DNA of 64,000 nt from an uncultured Dokdonia sp. (GTDB lineage: Bacteria > Bacteroidota > Bacteroidia > Flavobacteriales > Flavobacteriaceae). The stretch spans positions 62,001 through 126,000 of the forward strand of contig NZ_CANLNH010000005.1 in NCBI RefSeq assembly GCF_947492535.1, read 5' to 3'. Each line of letters starts with the position of its first letter. Positions within the stretch are counted from its first letter, which is position 1. The notes under the pieces were generated by a model that did no database searches, had not been told where the DNA came from, and saw nothing but the letters and a program-made list of their open reading frames with translations. Shown here piece by piece: positions 53,574 through 62,500 of this stretch. The position numbers and the translations under genes were made by a program.

Positions 53574-54461
53574 ATGACAATCCTTGACGGTAAGAAAACT
53601 TCAAACGACATCAAAAATGAAATCAAAGTAGAAGTTGATAAGATGAAAGCCAATGGAGAGAAAGTACCTCATTTGGCTGCTGTGATTGTTGGTAACGATG
53701 GAGCAAGTCTTACCTATGTAGGAAGCAAAGTACGTGCATGTGAGCGTGTAGGTTTTGAATCTACACTTGTAAAAATGTCTAGCACTACGAGTGAAATTGA
53801 ATTACTTGATAAAATTGAAGAGCTTAATCAGGATACTGATATTGATGGTTTTATTGTACAATTACCTTTACCTCCTCAAATAGATACACAAAAAGTACTC
53901 CTAGCGGTAGATCCCGATAAAGATGTAGATGGGTTTCATCCTACCAATTTTGGAAAAATGGCACTAGATATGAGTACATTTATTCCTGCAACTCCTTTTG
54001 GAATTTTAGAATTATTAGAACGTTATGATGTATCAACGAAAGGAAAGCATACGGTTGTTATAGGACGTAGTCATATTGTAGGTCGTCCTATGAGTATCTT
54101 AATGGGACGTAAAGGATTTCCTGGAAATTCTACTGTGACACTTACGCACAGTCACACTAAAAATATTACACAAATCACTTCTCAAGCAGATATTATTATT
54201 ACAGCACTAGGTGTTCCAGGATTCTTAAAAGCAGAAATGGTAAAAGATGATGCAGTGATTATAGATGTTGGGATTACACGAGTTCCTGACGAAGCAAGAG
54301 AACGTGGATATTATATTACAGGAGATGTAGATTACGATGCAGTAAGTAAAAAAGCATCCTATATTACACCAGTTCCAGGAGGCGTAGGACCTATGACGAT
54401 TGCTATGCTTCTTAAGAACACACTCTTAGCAAGAGAGCGTCATAGAGCAATGCGTAAATAA
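53574..54461 (+). CDS. folD: Methylenetetrahydrofolate dehydrogenase / cyclohydrolase
   Basis: 295 residues. It has the FolD signatures DGFIVQLPLPPQ, the NAD(P) loop VIGRSHIVGRPMSILM and TPVPGGVGPMTIAML. The catalytic Lys is in TYVGSKVRAC. It converts 5,10-methylene-THF to 10-formyl-THF. It lies 44 bp after the four-helix-bundle gene and is followed by a strong terminator. Confidence 0.97.
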   Translation: MTILDGKKTSNDIKNEIKVEVDKMKANGEKVPHLAAVIVGNDGASLTYVGSKVRACERVGFESTLVKMSSTTSEIELLDKIEELNQDTDIDGFIVQLPLPPQIDTQKVLLAVDPDKDVDGFHPTNFGKMALDMSTFIPATPFGILELLERYDVSTKGKHTVVIGRSHIVGRPMSILMGRKGFPGNSTVTLTHSHTKNITQITSQADIIITALGVPGFLKAEMVKDDAVIIDVGITRVPDEARERGYYITGDVDYDAVSKKASYITPVPGGVGPMTIAMLLKNTLLARERHRAMRK

Positions 54462-54480
54462 TTATACTATAGATATATTA

Positions 54481-54511
54481 AAAACGGATCAAGAGATTGA
54501 TCCGTTTTTTT
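54481..54511. terminator. Terminator after folD
   Basis: AAACGGATCAA pairs with TTGATCCGTTT, followed by a T run; A residues on the other side may allow it to act also for the convergent kinase gene. Confidence 0.85.
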
Positions 54512-54612
54512 ATTAGTGAAACTCAATTTTGAGAAGTCTGTATGACATAATCAAAATGGTAAGTTGATTTAATCTCACTTTTTTCAGTGGGATCTTGGTT
54601 TATTCCTTTTTA

Positions 54613-55353
54613 TTATTCAGATGCTTCCATAGCTGCAAAAGCAGCACCAATTAAACCTGCATGGTTTCTCGTTTTTGCAGCAACAAGAGGTACATTTGTT
54701 GTGAGTACATGTTTAAATGTATCAATATGTTTACTAATGCCTCCCCCTATGATGTAGTAATCTGGGGTACACACAAGCTCTACTTGTTTTAAGAAAAAGT
54801 CAAAACGTGCTGCCCATTCTTCATAAGAAAGTTCTTCTCTTTTTCTAGCAGAATTAGCTGCGTAAAATTCAATAGGTTTCTTCTTATACTGTATACGTCC
54901 TAGTTCAAAATTAGGGATTAGTTGTCCGTTATAAAATAAACCACTACCTATACCAGTACCCACAGTAATAACCGCAACTAGTCCTTTTTTTCCTTTCCCA
55001 TTACCGAAGCGCATTTCAGCAAGTCCTGCAGCATCCGCATCATTTATAACGGTACATGGTAATCCAGTTTTCTCTTCAAATAGTTTGTCTATTTGTACAT
55101 TAAGCCAGCTTTTGTCCATGTTTCCGTAAGCCTTAGCTTGCCCGTTTACAATCACCGTTGGAAACCCAACACCTACAGGACCTTTCCAATTAAAATGATT
55201 AATAATCTCTTGGACACACTCTGCAACTGCATCAGGAGTAGCTGGTTTTGGAGTGGGAATTCTAAAGCGTTCCCCTAGATAATCTTCTTTTTCTAAATCT
55301 ACAGGAGCTCCTTTAATTCCAGTTCCTCCTATATCGATGCCTAAAATTTGCAT
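54613..55353 (-). CDS. ppgK: Polyphosphate glucokinase-like ROK kinase
   Basis: 246 residues from the ATG at 55353; a TTG eight codons earlier (55377) is less likely. The phosphate-binding motif [15 protein letters not shown], the [10 protein letters not shown] and [10 protein letters not shown] motifs and the short length fit the ROK-type polyphosphate glucokinase group, which phosphorylates glucose with polyphosphate or ATP. It lacks the longer ROK zinc-binding insertion. The phosphate donor cannot be decided from sequence. A near -7 box, TATCTTCG, lies upstream. Confidence 0.88.
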   Translation of the reverse strand: MQILGIDIGGTGIKGAPVDLEKEDYLGERFRIPTPKPATPDAVAECVQEIINHFNWKGPVGVGFPTVIVNGQAKAYGNMDKSWLNVQIDKLFEEKTGLPCTVINDADAAGLAEMRFGNGKGKKGLVAVITVGTGIGSGLFYNGQLIPNFELGRIQYKKKPIEFYAANSARKREELSYEEWAARFDFFLKQVELVCTPDYYIIGGGISKHIDTFKHVLTTNVPLVAAKTRNHAGLIGAAFAAMEASE

Positions 55354-55493
55354 AGAGTTCGTAACTTTTTTTGTCAACTAGCCGAAGATAACTATTTTCA
55401 ATAATATGAATAAAATATCAGCGAGATTTCAACAAATAAAATATATAATGAGTTTGTTGTTAGGTAATTATTTTTATTTGAAAAACGTAAAAG

Positions 55494-55517
55494 TATACGC
55501 TTTCGCGAAAGCGTATA
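55494..55517. repeat. Palindrome copy, full 24-bp form, intergenic
   Basis: CGCTTTCGCGAAAGCG (55498-55513) with TATA on both sides, a perfect 24-bp palindrome. It lies just after the LytTR gene end, upstream of ppgK (same strand). Confidence 0.9.
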
Positions 55518-55564
55518 GAATTTACATCTCGTTCTTCAATAAAACCAGTACTACACAGTACTAT

Positions 55565-56713
55565 TTACAAGTCTAGCCATTGTTTAAATGCTGCGGCTTT
55601 ATTTTTTCCGATGATAATATCTATTTCTGATGTTGGATTTACTTGTATTTTAAGTTTACTGTTTCCAAATTTAGTAATCGTCTCAATAGCAGAAATAGCA
55701 ACAATAATTTGTCTATTAGCTCTAAAAAATGATTTCTCATCTAAATAGGAATAAATTAAATCTAGACTCTCACTGGTCGTAGAACGTTTACCATCTTTAC
55801 GTACAATATATGTAATCGTGTTTTCTACATATATATAGGAAATATCTTCTGTTGCTATAGGAAGTAACTCATTACGTACATAGGTGAGAATACGTTGTTT
55901 TGTAGTAGTTTTTGATATTTTGGTTTCTTCGGTGGTGACTGTTTTTTCTACTTGTTCTTCAACAGGTTTTTGATCTTCTTCACGTTCTCGTTTAAAATCA
56001 GATAAGTTTTTCTGATAATTTTCTAAAGAAGCATTAAGTTTTGATAAATTAAGGACCCCATCTTCAAGTTTTGTGTTTTTTAGAGCAAGTTGCTTTTCAT
56101 AATAACTACTTATAATGCGTATAGATCCTAAAAAGAATACGAGCGTAATAAGGCCAATAATTATAAATGCAATATAGATTTGACTGCGAATTGTACTCGC
56201 TTGATTAATTACCTTTTCTTTATTAATATGGCTAGCAATGATCCAATCAGAATCTGTAACATAGGTTAGCCTAATGATTTCTGAAGAAACTATAGAATCT
56301 GTTTTTTTAAAAATCATATCATATAATCCTTCTCCTGTAAGTTCATTTTGCTTACCAGAGATGAGCGCATCACTTTGAGAAGGTGCACTTCCTATACTTT
56401 TTTTATCGGGATAACAAATATATTTTCCAGACCAATCTAATACAGAATTAAAAATATTATTAGAATTGGTTCCTGAAATACTTTTCTGAATGCGATTTGT
56501 TAACTCTTGGAGTTTTACTTTATCAGATTTTATAGTAATCCCCTCGCTCATAGTGGCAATAATATGAGCTTCTTGTTGTGCAGCTTCGATATCATTAGAT
56601 AAGGCATTATTCATACTTAGACGCATAAAGAATGGAGTCGCTATAAGTATTATAATAATATATAATACAGACAGGCTTAATGCTGTGTACAAATAATATG
56701 GATGATACTTCAT
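55565..56713 (-). CDS. Membrane-bound LytTR regulator with Cache-like sensor
   Basis: 382 residues. Two membrane helices (about 9-30 and 176-200) enclose an extracytoplasmic domain with Cache-like features (MSEGITIKSDKVKLQELTNRI; GKYICYPDKKSIGSAPSQ; TYVTDSDWIIASHINKEKV). A coiled coil (200-255) leads to a C-terminal LytTR DNA-binding domain (DISYIYVENTITYIVRKDGK; SFFRANRQIIVAISAIETI). There is no kinase or receiver domain: a one-component membrane regulator. It is divergent from the OB-fold/YceI/DUF5777 operon, its likely target. Confidence 0.85.
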   Translation of the reverse strand: MKYHPYYLYTALSLSVLYIIIILIATPFFMRLSMNNALSNDIEAAQQEAHIIATMSEGITIKSDKVKLQELTNRIQKSISGTNSNNIFNSVLDWSGKYICYPDKKSIGSAPSQSDALISGKQNELTGEGLYDMIFKKTDSIVSSEIIRLTYVTDSDWIIASHINKEKVINQASTIRSQIYIAFIIIGLITLVFFLGSIRIISSYYEKQLALKNTKLEDGVLNLSKLNASLENYQKNLSDFKREREEDQKPVEEQVEKTVTTEETKISKTTTKQRILTYVRNELLPIATEDISYIYVENTITYIVRKDGKRSTTSESLDLIYSYLDEKSFFRANRQIIVAISAIETITKFGNSKLKIQVNPTSEIDIIIGKNKAAAFKQWLDL

Positions 56714-56864
56714 TAAAAAGTGTGTTAATTTATGATATAGCTAAAATAATACATTGTTGTAGATGTAGCAGTTTTTTGAGGTTTTGAGATTCCTTTTTAA
56801 TGGTAAAATTTCCGTTTAAGCTATTTTACCCCTTTAAAATAGGGGAATACTAGACTAGGTGCGT

Positions 56865-56872
56865 TACATTTG
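56865..56872 (+). promoter_or_regulatory. -7 promoter box for the OB-fold/YceI operon
   Basis: TACATTTG matches TAnnTTTG and lies 72 bp before the TTG start at 56945. It is in the divergent region shared with the LytTR gene. Confidence 0.5.
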
Positions 56873-56944
56873 TGATAGAAATAATGAATATAGGCTTTAT
56901 TGTTTTTCTATTAAAGAAAGCAATTTTTTAGAATAATTAAAGAC

Positions 56945-57379
56945 TTGAAAAAGAACTCATATATTAAAATAAGTATAATTACTATCATATGCATTGCAGG
57001 ATTGATAGGGATATACGCTATTTTTAATTATGATGGAATTGATACTAGGGAGGCAAAAACAGAAATTAGAATTACAACCAGTGAGTTATTTGAAAATTTT
57101 AATAATGAAAAAGAAACTTCTTTTGATCAATATATAGAGAAAGCTCTTGAAATAAAAGGAACATTATATCAAATCACATATAGAGATCAGAAATACTCAT
57201 TACTGTTAAGAGGTGATCAAATAGATCAACTCGTATTATGTGAAATGCAAGTAGATCAAGCTCCTATCATTGAGTCACTCAAAATAGGAGATGAAGTAAA
57301 AGTAAAAGGGATACTTAAAGGTTTTTTAATGGATGCAATTTTATTAAATTGTATCGTCATAGAAGAAGTCAATGAATAA
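56945..57379 (+). CDS. Membrane-anchored OB-fold protein (tRNA_anti-like)
   Basis: 144 residues. One N-terminal helix (about 7-27) precedes an OB-fold of the tRNA_anti-like lipoprotein family: YIEKALEIKGTLYQITYRDQ, KYSLLLRGDQIDQLVLCEM, IGDEVKVKGILKGFLMD, ILLNCIVIEE. Such domains bind small ligands or other proteins. The start is TTG. It overlaps the YceI ATG by 8 bp and begins a three-gene operon. Confidence 0.78.
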   Translation: MKKNSYIKISIITIICIAGLIGIYAIFNYDGIDTREAKTEIRITTSELFENFNNEKETSFDQYIEKALEIKGTLYQITYRDQKYSLLLRGDQIDQLVLCEMQVDQAPIIESLKIGDEVKVKGILKGFLMDAILLNCIVIEEVNE

Positions 57380-57923
57380 ATTATTACTATTATTTTTTGC
57401 AATTTATGGGATTGGTTTTGTAAATGCACAAGATCAATATATTACGAGACAGGGGGAGATTACATTCTTTTCATACACCTCTGTGGAAAATATACAGGCG
57501 ACCAATAATCAGGTACTGAGTATCTTGTATCCTTCGTCTAAGAAAGTAGGAGTGCAGATTCTAATGCGTGCTTTTACATTCGAAAAATCATTAATGTACG
57601 AACACTTTAATGAAAGTTATATAGAGTCAGACTTATATCCTAAGGCTACATTTGAAGGTGATATTGTTGATTTTGATCCTAATCAAAAAGGGCCGCAAAC
57701 TAGGATCATAAATGGGGAGTTTACATTAAGAGGTATTACAAAACCTGTAGAGGTTAAAGTAACAATAATTAATACAGACGGAGTATACAGTATTAATGGA
57801 ACATTAGAGGTGTCTATTAAAGATTATGAAATCAAAGTTCCTCCTATATTATCTCCCAATATTGCTAAAAATATTCAAGTATCTTTTAAATTTCAATATG
57901 TACCTAATGATAATCAAAAATAA
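57372..57923 (+). CDS. YceI-family protein
   Basis: 183 residues. A signal peptide (1-19, VNAQ) precedes a YceI lipocalin-like domain: GEITFFSYTSVENIQATNNQ, FEKSLMYEHFNESYIESDLYP, PKATFEGDIVDFDP, GEFTLRGITKPVEV. YceI proteins bind isoprenoids or amphiphiles in the periplasm. It is in an operon with the OB-fold and DUF5777 genes. Confidence 0.92.
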   Translation: MNKLLLLFFAIYGIGFVNAQDQYITRQGEITFFSYTSVENIQATNNQVLSILYPSSKKVGVQILMRAFTFEKSLMYEHFNESYIESDLYPKATFEGDIVDFDPNQKGPQTRIINGEFTLRGITKPVEVKVTIINTDGVYSINGTLEVSIKDYEIKVPPILSPNIAKNIQVSFKFQYVPNDNQK

Positions 57924-58830
57924 ATTTCTTTACACGCTGTTGTTTTTGAGCATGGTTCACATGACGCATGCACAAGATATTTTAAAGGATTTGGAAGCGG
58001 CATCTGTTGAAGATTCCCAACCTACAATAGCCACCTTTAAAGGCACGCATATTTCTATAGGACACTCTGTAGAGACTCGTAAAAAAGGAGTATTAGAAAT
58101 TTCTTCTATGAATCGTTTTTGGAATAGACCTATTCCAGACTCAGAGCGTGTACAAACATTTGCAGCCGATAAATGGAATAGTAGAATAGGTGTAGATTAT
58201 GGGATTTCAGATCGCTTAACTGTTGGAGCTGGATATGGAACCGGATATAGATCTATAGATGTATATGGAAAATATCGTTTATTTTATCAAAGAGACTCAG
58301 GATCTAAATTTCCATTCAGTATCACGTTATTTCAAGGAGGCGTTTATAGAAATAAATCTTCTTTTAAAAGAATACTATCTGATGTAAATGATCCCACTTC
58401 GACTATAGAAATACGATCAGAAAATAAGTTTGCAGCTACAACACAATTGCTCATTGCTAGGAAGTTTTCTAGAAACTTTTCGTTTCAAATCGCACCAACA
58501 TATATCTATAGAGCAGAAGATAAACTTGTAGATGGAGCAAACCCTAATCATTTTGCATTAGGTTTTGGAGCGAGATATAAAGTAAGTAATCATGTTTCTA
58601 TTATATCAGAATATTATTATGTGGCAAATCCTGTAGATTTTGTAGATACTTACGGTCCATTTAGCTTAGGAGCTAATTGGGAAGTCTCTGATTTGCTATT
58701 ACAATTTAAACTTACCAATGCTAGGAATCTTGTAGAAGATAAATTCATTATTAAAACAGAAAATAATTTCAACTTTAGAGATGGTAATCTTCACTTTGGA
58801 TTTCATGCCACCTACTTTATTCAATTATAA
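57907..58830 (+). CDS. DUF5777 beta-barrel protein
   Basis: 307 residues from the ATG at 57907, overlapping YceI by 17 bp; a longer frame from 57826 lies inside YceI and is unlikely. A signal peptide (ending THAQ) precedes a region with alternating strands of an outer-membrane barrel: HISIGHSVETRKKGVLEISS, VGYGTGYRS-like, FSLGANWEVSDLLLQFKLT, ending HFGFHATYFIQL. DUF5777 proteins are common in Bacteroidetes; the role is unproven. It is the last gene of the operon. Confidence 0.85.
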   Translation: MIIKNKFLYTLLFLSMVHMTHAQDILKDLEAASVEDSQPTIATFKGTHISIGHSVETRKKGVLEISSMNRFWNRPIPDSERVQTFAADKWNSRIGVDYGISDRLTVGAGYGTGYRSIDVYGKYRLFYQRDSGSKFPFSITLFQGGVYRNKSSFKRILSDVNDPTSTIEIRSENKFAATTQLLIARKFSRNFSFQIAPTYIYRAEDKLVDGANPNHFALGFGARYKVSNHVSIISEYYYVANPVDFVDTYGPFSLGANWEVSDLLLQFKLTNARNLVEDKFIIKTENNFNFRDGNLHFGFHATYFIQL

Positions 58831-58854
58831 ACAGACACAATACTAAATAATGAG

Positions 58855-58884
58855 AAAGGGATACAGTTTTGTGTCCCTTTTTTT
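58855..58884 (+). terminator. Terminator after the DUF5777 gene
   Basis: AAAGGGATACA pairs with TGTGTCCCTTT, followed by a T run. Confidence 0.85.
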
Positions 58885-58990
58885 ATTCATATATAGAATA
58901 GCCTTACTTTTCTTCATAAATCTTCCTTTAATATAATGAGATATCCATAGTATAAGAGTTGATATTCATTTTTAAATAAGAAATAGACAT

Positions 58991-59014
58991 TATACGCTTT
59001 CGCGAAAGCGTATA
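58991..59014. repeat. Palindrome copy, full 24-bp form, intergenic
   Basis: CGCTTTCGCGAAAGCG (58995-59010) with TATA on both sides, a perfect 24-bp palindrome. Confidence 0.9.
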
Positions 59015-59371
59015 AAACAAACGTTAAAGCTTCCTAATATAATTTTATAAGAAGTAAGAGCATCTCCCGTAGAATGGACCTTTCTTTGCGGGTTTTTGAA
59101 GTGAATCCTTTGTAACCCTATGTATATAAAGGCTTGCGAGAATTCCTTTTTAAAGCCATTTTTTCCACATCACACATATTTACTTGTAATAAGGGGCTTT
59201 CTGATAGTTTATTTGCATCAGAAAAAGAAAACGAAAAAATTCAAAATGAAAATTATTATAAGTAGCCATATTGATTATAACGGAAATAGAAAACCAATAA
59301 TTCCTTTTAATCAAATTACGCTTTAAAGATAGTTAGTGTTTGCGTTAGCTAAATTGATTTGTTGATTTGAA

Positions 59372-59412
59372 AATAACTGCCTGATGATGTGCTATGATCA
59401 TGGGCAGTTATT
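59372..59412. promoter_or_regulatory. Hairpin in the leader of the large repeat protein
   Basis: AATAACTGCC (59372-59381) can pair with GGGCAGTTATT (59402-59412), giving a 10-bp stem with a 20-base loop, about 100 bp before the ATG. It lacks a T run, so it is not an obvious terminator. It may be a protein-binding site or an mRNA structure. Confidence 0.4.
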
Positions 59413-59510
59413 CATCAAAGTAAATCACTTAAATAATGTAAGTGCTATTTAATTACCAATGTTTAATCAAATAAATTTTTTAAAACTACTATTAAAAAAA
59501 ATTACTTGTC

Positions 59511-62500
59511 ATGAAAAAAAAACTATTTAATGTAAGTCTCTGGCTTATTATGGTATTATTTACCATAAGTGTCAATGCACAGGCAGATCCTGTGTTTACA
59601 AGCTTAGAGCCAAGTGCGCAAGCAGTAACAATTACCAATGCAGGTGATACAACGGTTGATATAGGAAGTTATCAATTATGTACTAATGGATTTAGATATG
59701 ATTCTGTAGGGTCATTAACTACAGAGAGTACGATGCTAGCAGCTGGTGCTTCTATTACGGTAACGTGGAATGATATTCCAACAAATGGAAGTGGTACTTT
59801 AATGTTATTTACAAATTCTAGCTTTAGTTCTAGTAACCCTAACATTCTTAGAGATTATGTACGTTGGGGAACAGGTGCTGGTTTTAGACTAGCTCAAGGA
59901 GTAAATTCAGGAAGATGGAGTCGTTCGACTGCATCAGTTTCATTTACATGTCCTCCATCTGATGTATCAGGAATTATTAATACTGGTGGAACTAGAGGAG
60001 GTAGCCCAGGAGCTTGGGGAGATGCTGATGCAGGTGTCATAAGTCTTGATGTAAATGCTACAAATGCTGCAGGTGGAAACACTACTCGAATCCAAGGAGA
60101 GTTTGAAGTAAGTATCTGTGTAGATGGAAATCCAGATCCTGTAGTTGTAAATCATGTAACAGATGCAACACGTTCATATTTATATGTAATTACAGATGAT
60201 AGTGAAGAAGAGACAATTCTTAATATTGTTGCTACAAATGAAATTAGTTTAGATGGAGCTGGTGTTGGCAATTGCCAAATATGGGGTTGGAGTTACTCTG
60301 GTCTTGGCGGACAAGCTGGAGCTCTTGCTACATTTGGTGGAGGTCCATTACAAGCGTTAAGAGATGCTGATTGTTCTGATATATCTCAAGAATCTATTAC
60401 TGTAATTAGAGAAGCAGCTAATGCAGGAACTATAGGAATTGATGTAGCAGCAACAGAAGCTGCAGGTGGAAACACAACAAGAATCACTGGAGAGTTTGAT
60501 GTAAATATCTGTGTGGACGGAAACCCTGATCCAATCGTAGTATTTCATGATACACCTTCAGTAAACTTATCATATAACTATGTAATTACAGATGCAACTA
60601 CAGATGACGATACGATTTTAGCAATCGTTGCTACTAACGAGATTAGTTTAGACGGAGCTGGTGTTGGTGTTTGTGATATCTGGGGATGGTCTTATAGAGG
60701 ACTTGACAACGATAGTTTTATCGGAATGCCATTACAATCGTTAAGAGATGCTGATTGTTCAGATATCTCAGCAGATAGAATTCGTGTAACTCGTGAAGAG
60801 GCAGACGCAGGAACTATCGGAATTGATGTAGCAGCAACAGAAGCTGCAGGCGGAAACACAACAAGAATCACTGGAGAGTTTGATGTAAATATCTGTGTGG
60901 ACGGAAATCCTGATCCAATCGTAGTATTCCATGATACACCTTCAGTAAACTTATCATATAACTATGTAATTACAGATGCAACTACAGATGACGATACGAT
61001 TTTAGCAATCGTTGCTACTAATGAGATTAGTTTAGATGGAGCTGGTGTTGGTGTTTGTGATATCTGGGGATGGTCTTATAGAGGACTTGATAATGATAGT
61101 TTTATCGGAATGCCATTACAATCTTTAAGAGATGCTGATTGTTCAGATATCTCAGCAGATAGAATTCGTGTAACTCGTGAAGAGGCAGATGCAGGAACTA
61201 TAGGAATTGATGTAGAGGCAACAGAAGCTGCGGGAGGAAATACAGTACGTATTGACGGAGACTTTGATGTAAGTATTTGTGTGGATGGTAATCCTGATCC
61301 AATCGTAGTATTCCATGATACACCTTCAGTAAACTTATCATATAACTATGTAATTACAGATGCAACTACAGATGACGATACGATTTTAGCAATCGTTGCT
61401 ACTAATGAGATTAGTTTAGATGGAGCTGGTGTTGGTGTTTGTGATATCTGGGGATGGTCTTACAGAGGACTTGACAATGATAGTTTTATCGGAATGCCAT
61501 TACAATCTTTAAGAGATGCTGATTGTTCAGATATCTCAGCAGATAGAATTCGTGTAACTCGTGAAGAGGCAGATGCAGGAACTATAGGAATTGATGTAGA
61601 GGCAACAGAAGCTGCGGGAGGAAATACAGTACGTATTGACGGAGACTTTGATGTAAGTATTTGTGTGGATGGTAATCCTGATCCAATCGTAGTATTCCAT
61701 GAGACACCTTCAGTAAACTTATCATATAACTATGTAATTACAGATGCAACTACAGATAATGAGACAATTTTAGCAATCGTTGCTACTAATGAGATTAGTT
61801 TAGATGGCGCTGGCGTTGGTGTTTGTGATATCTGGGGATGGTCTTACAGAGGACTTGACAATGATAGTTTTATTGGAATGCCATTACAATCATTAAGAGA
61901 TGCTGATTGTTCAGATATCTCAGAAGATAGAATCCGTGTAACTCGTGAAGAGGCAGACGCAGGAATCATCGGAATTGATGTAGAAGCAACAGAAGCTGCG
62001 GGAGGAAATACAGTACGTATCGACGGAGACTTTGATGTAAGTATCTGTGTAGATGGTAATCCTGATCCAATTGTAGTGTTCCATGAGACACCAGCAGAGA
62101 ATTTATCATATAACTATGTAATTACAGATGCAACTACAGATAATGAGACAATTTTAGCAATCGTTGCTACTAATGAGATTAGTTTAGACGGCGCTGGTGT
62201 AGGTGTATGTGATATCTGGGGATGGTCTTACAGAGGACTTGACAATGATAGTTTTATCGGAATGCCATTACAGGCGTTAAGAGATGCTGATTGTTCAGAT
62301 ATCTCAGAAGATAGAATCCGTGTAACTCGTGAAGAGGCAGATGCAGGAATCATCGGAATTGATGTAGAGGCAACAGAAGCTGCGGGAGGAAATACAGTAC
62401 GTATTGACGGAGACTTTGATGTAAGTATTTGTGTGGATGGAAATCCTGATCCAATTGTAGTGTTCCATGAGACACCAGCAGAGAATTTATCATATAACTA

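Larger units (their letters stand above)
58885..59510. other. Intergenic region before the repeat protein
   Basis: About 625 bp. It contains a palindrome copy (58991-59014) and a hairpin at 59372-59412. I see no convincing gene. A reading frame at 59120-59326 would encode 68 residues, but it lacks promoter or family support. No -7 box is clear in front of the large gene at 59511. Confidence 0.5.

Noticed and set aside
57826-57906. Longer start for the DUF5777 protein
   Set aside because: It would lie inside the YceI coding sequence; the ATG at 57907 gives a normal signal peptide.
6568-59014. The palindrome as a ParB parS site
   Set aside because: parS consensus TGTTTCACGTGAAACA differs in its centre and there are far too many copies spread over 52 kb.
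59120-59326. A 68-codon plus-strand frame before the giant repeat protein
   Set aside because: No family, no promoter, composition like the surrounding non-coding DNA, and lies in a 600-bp gap with hairpins.
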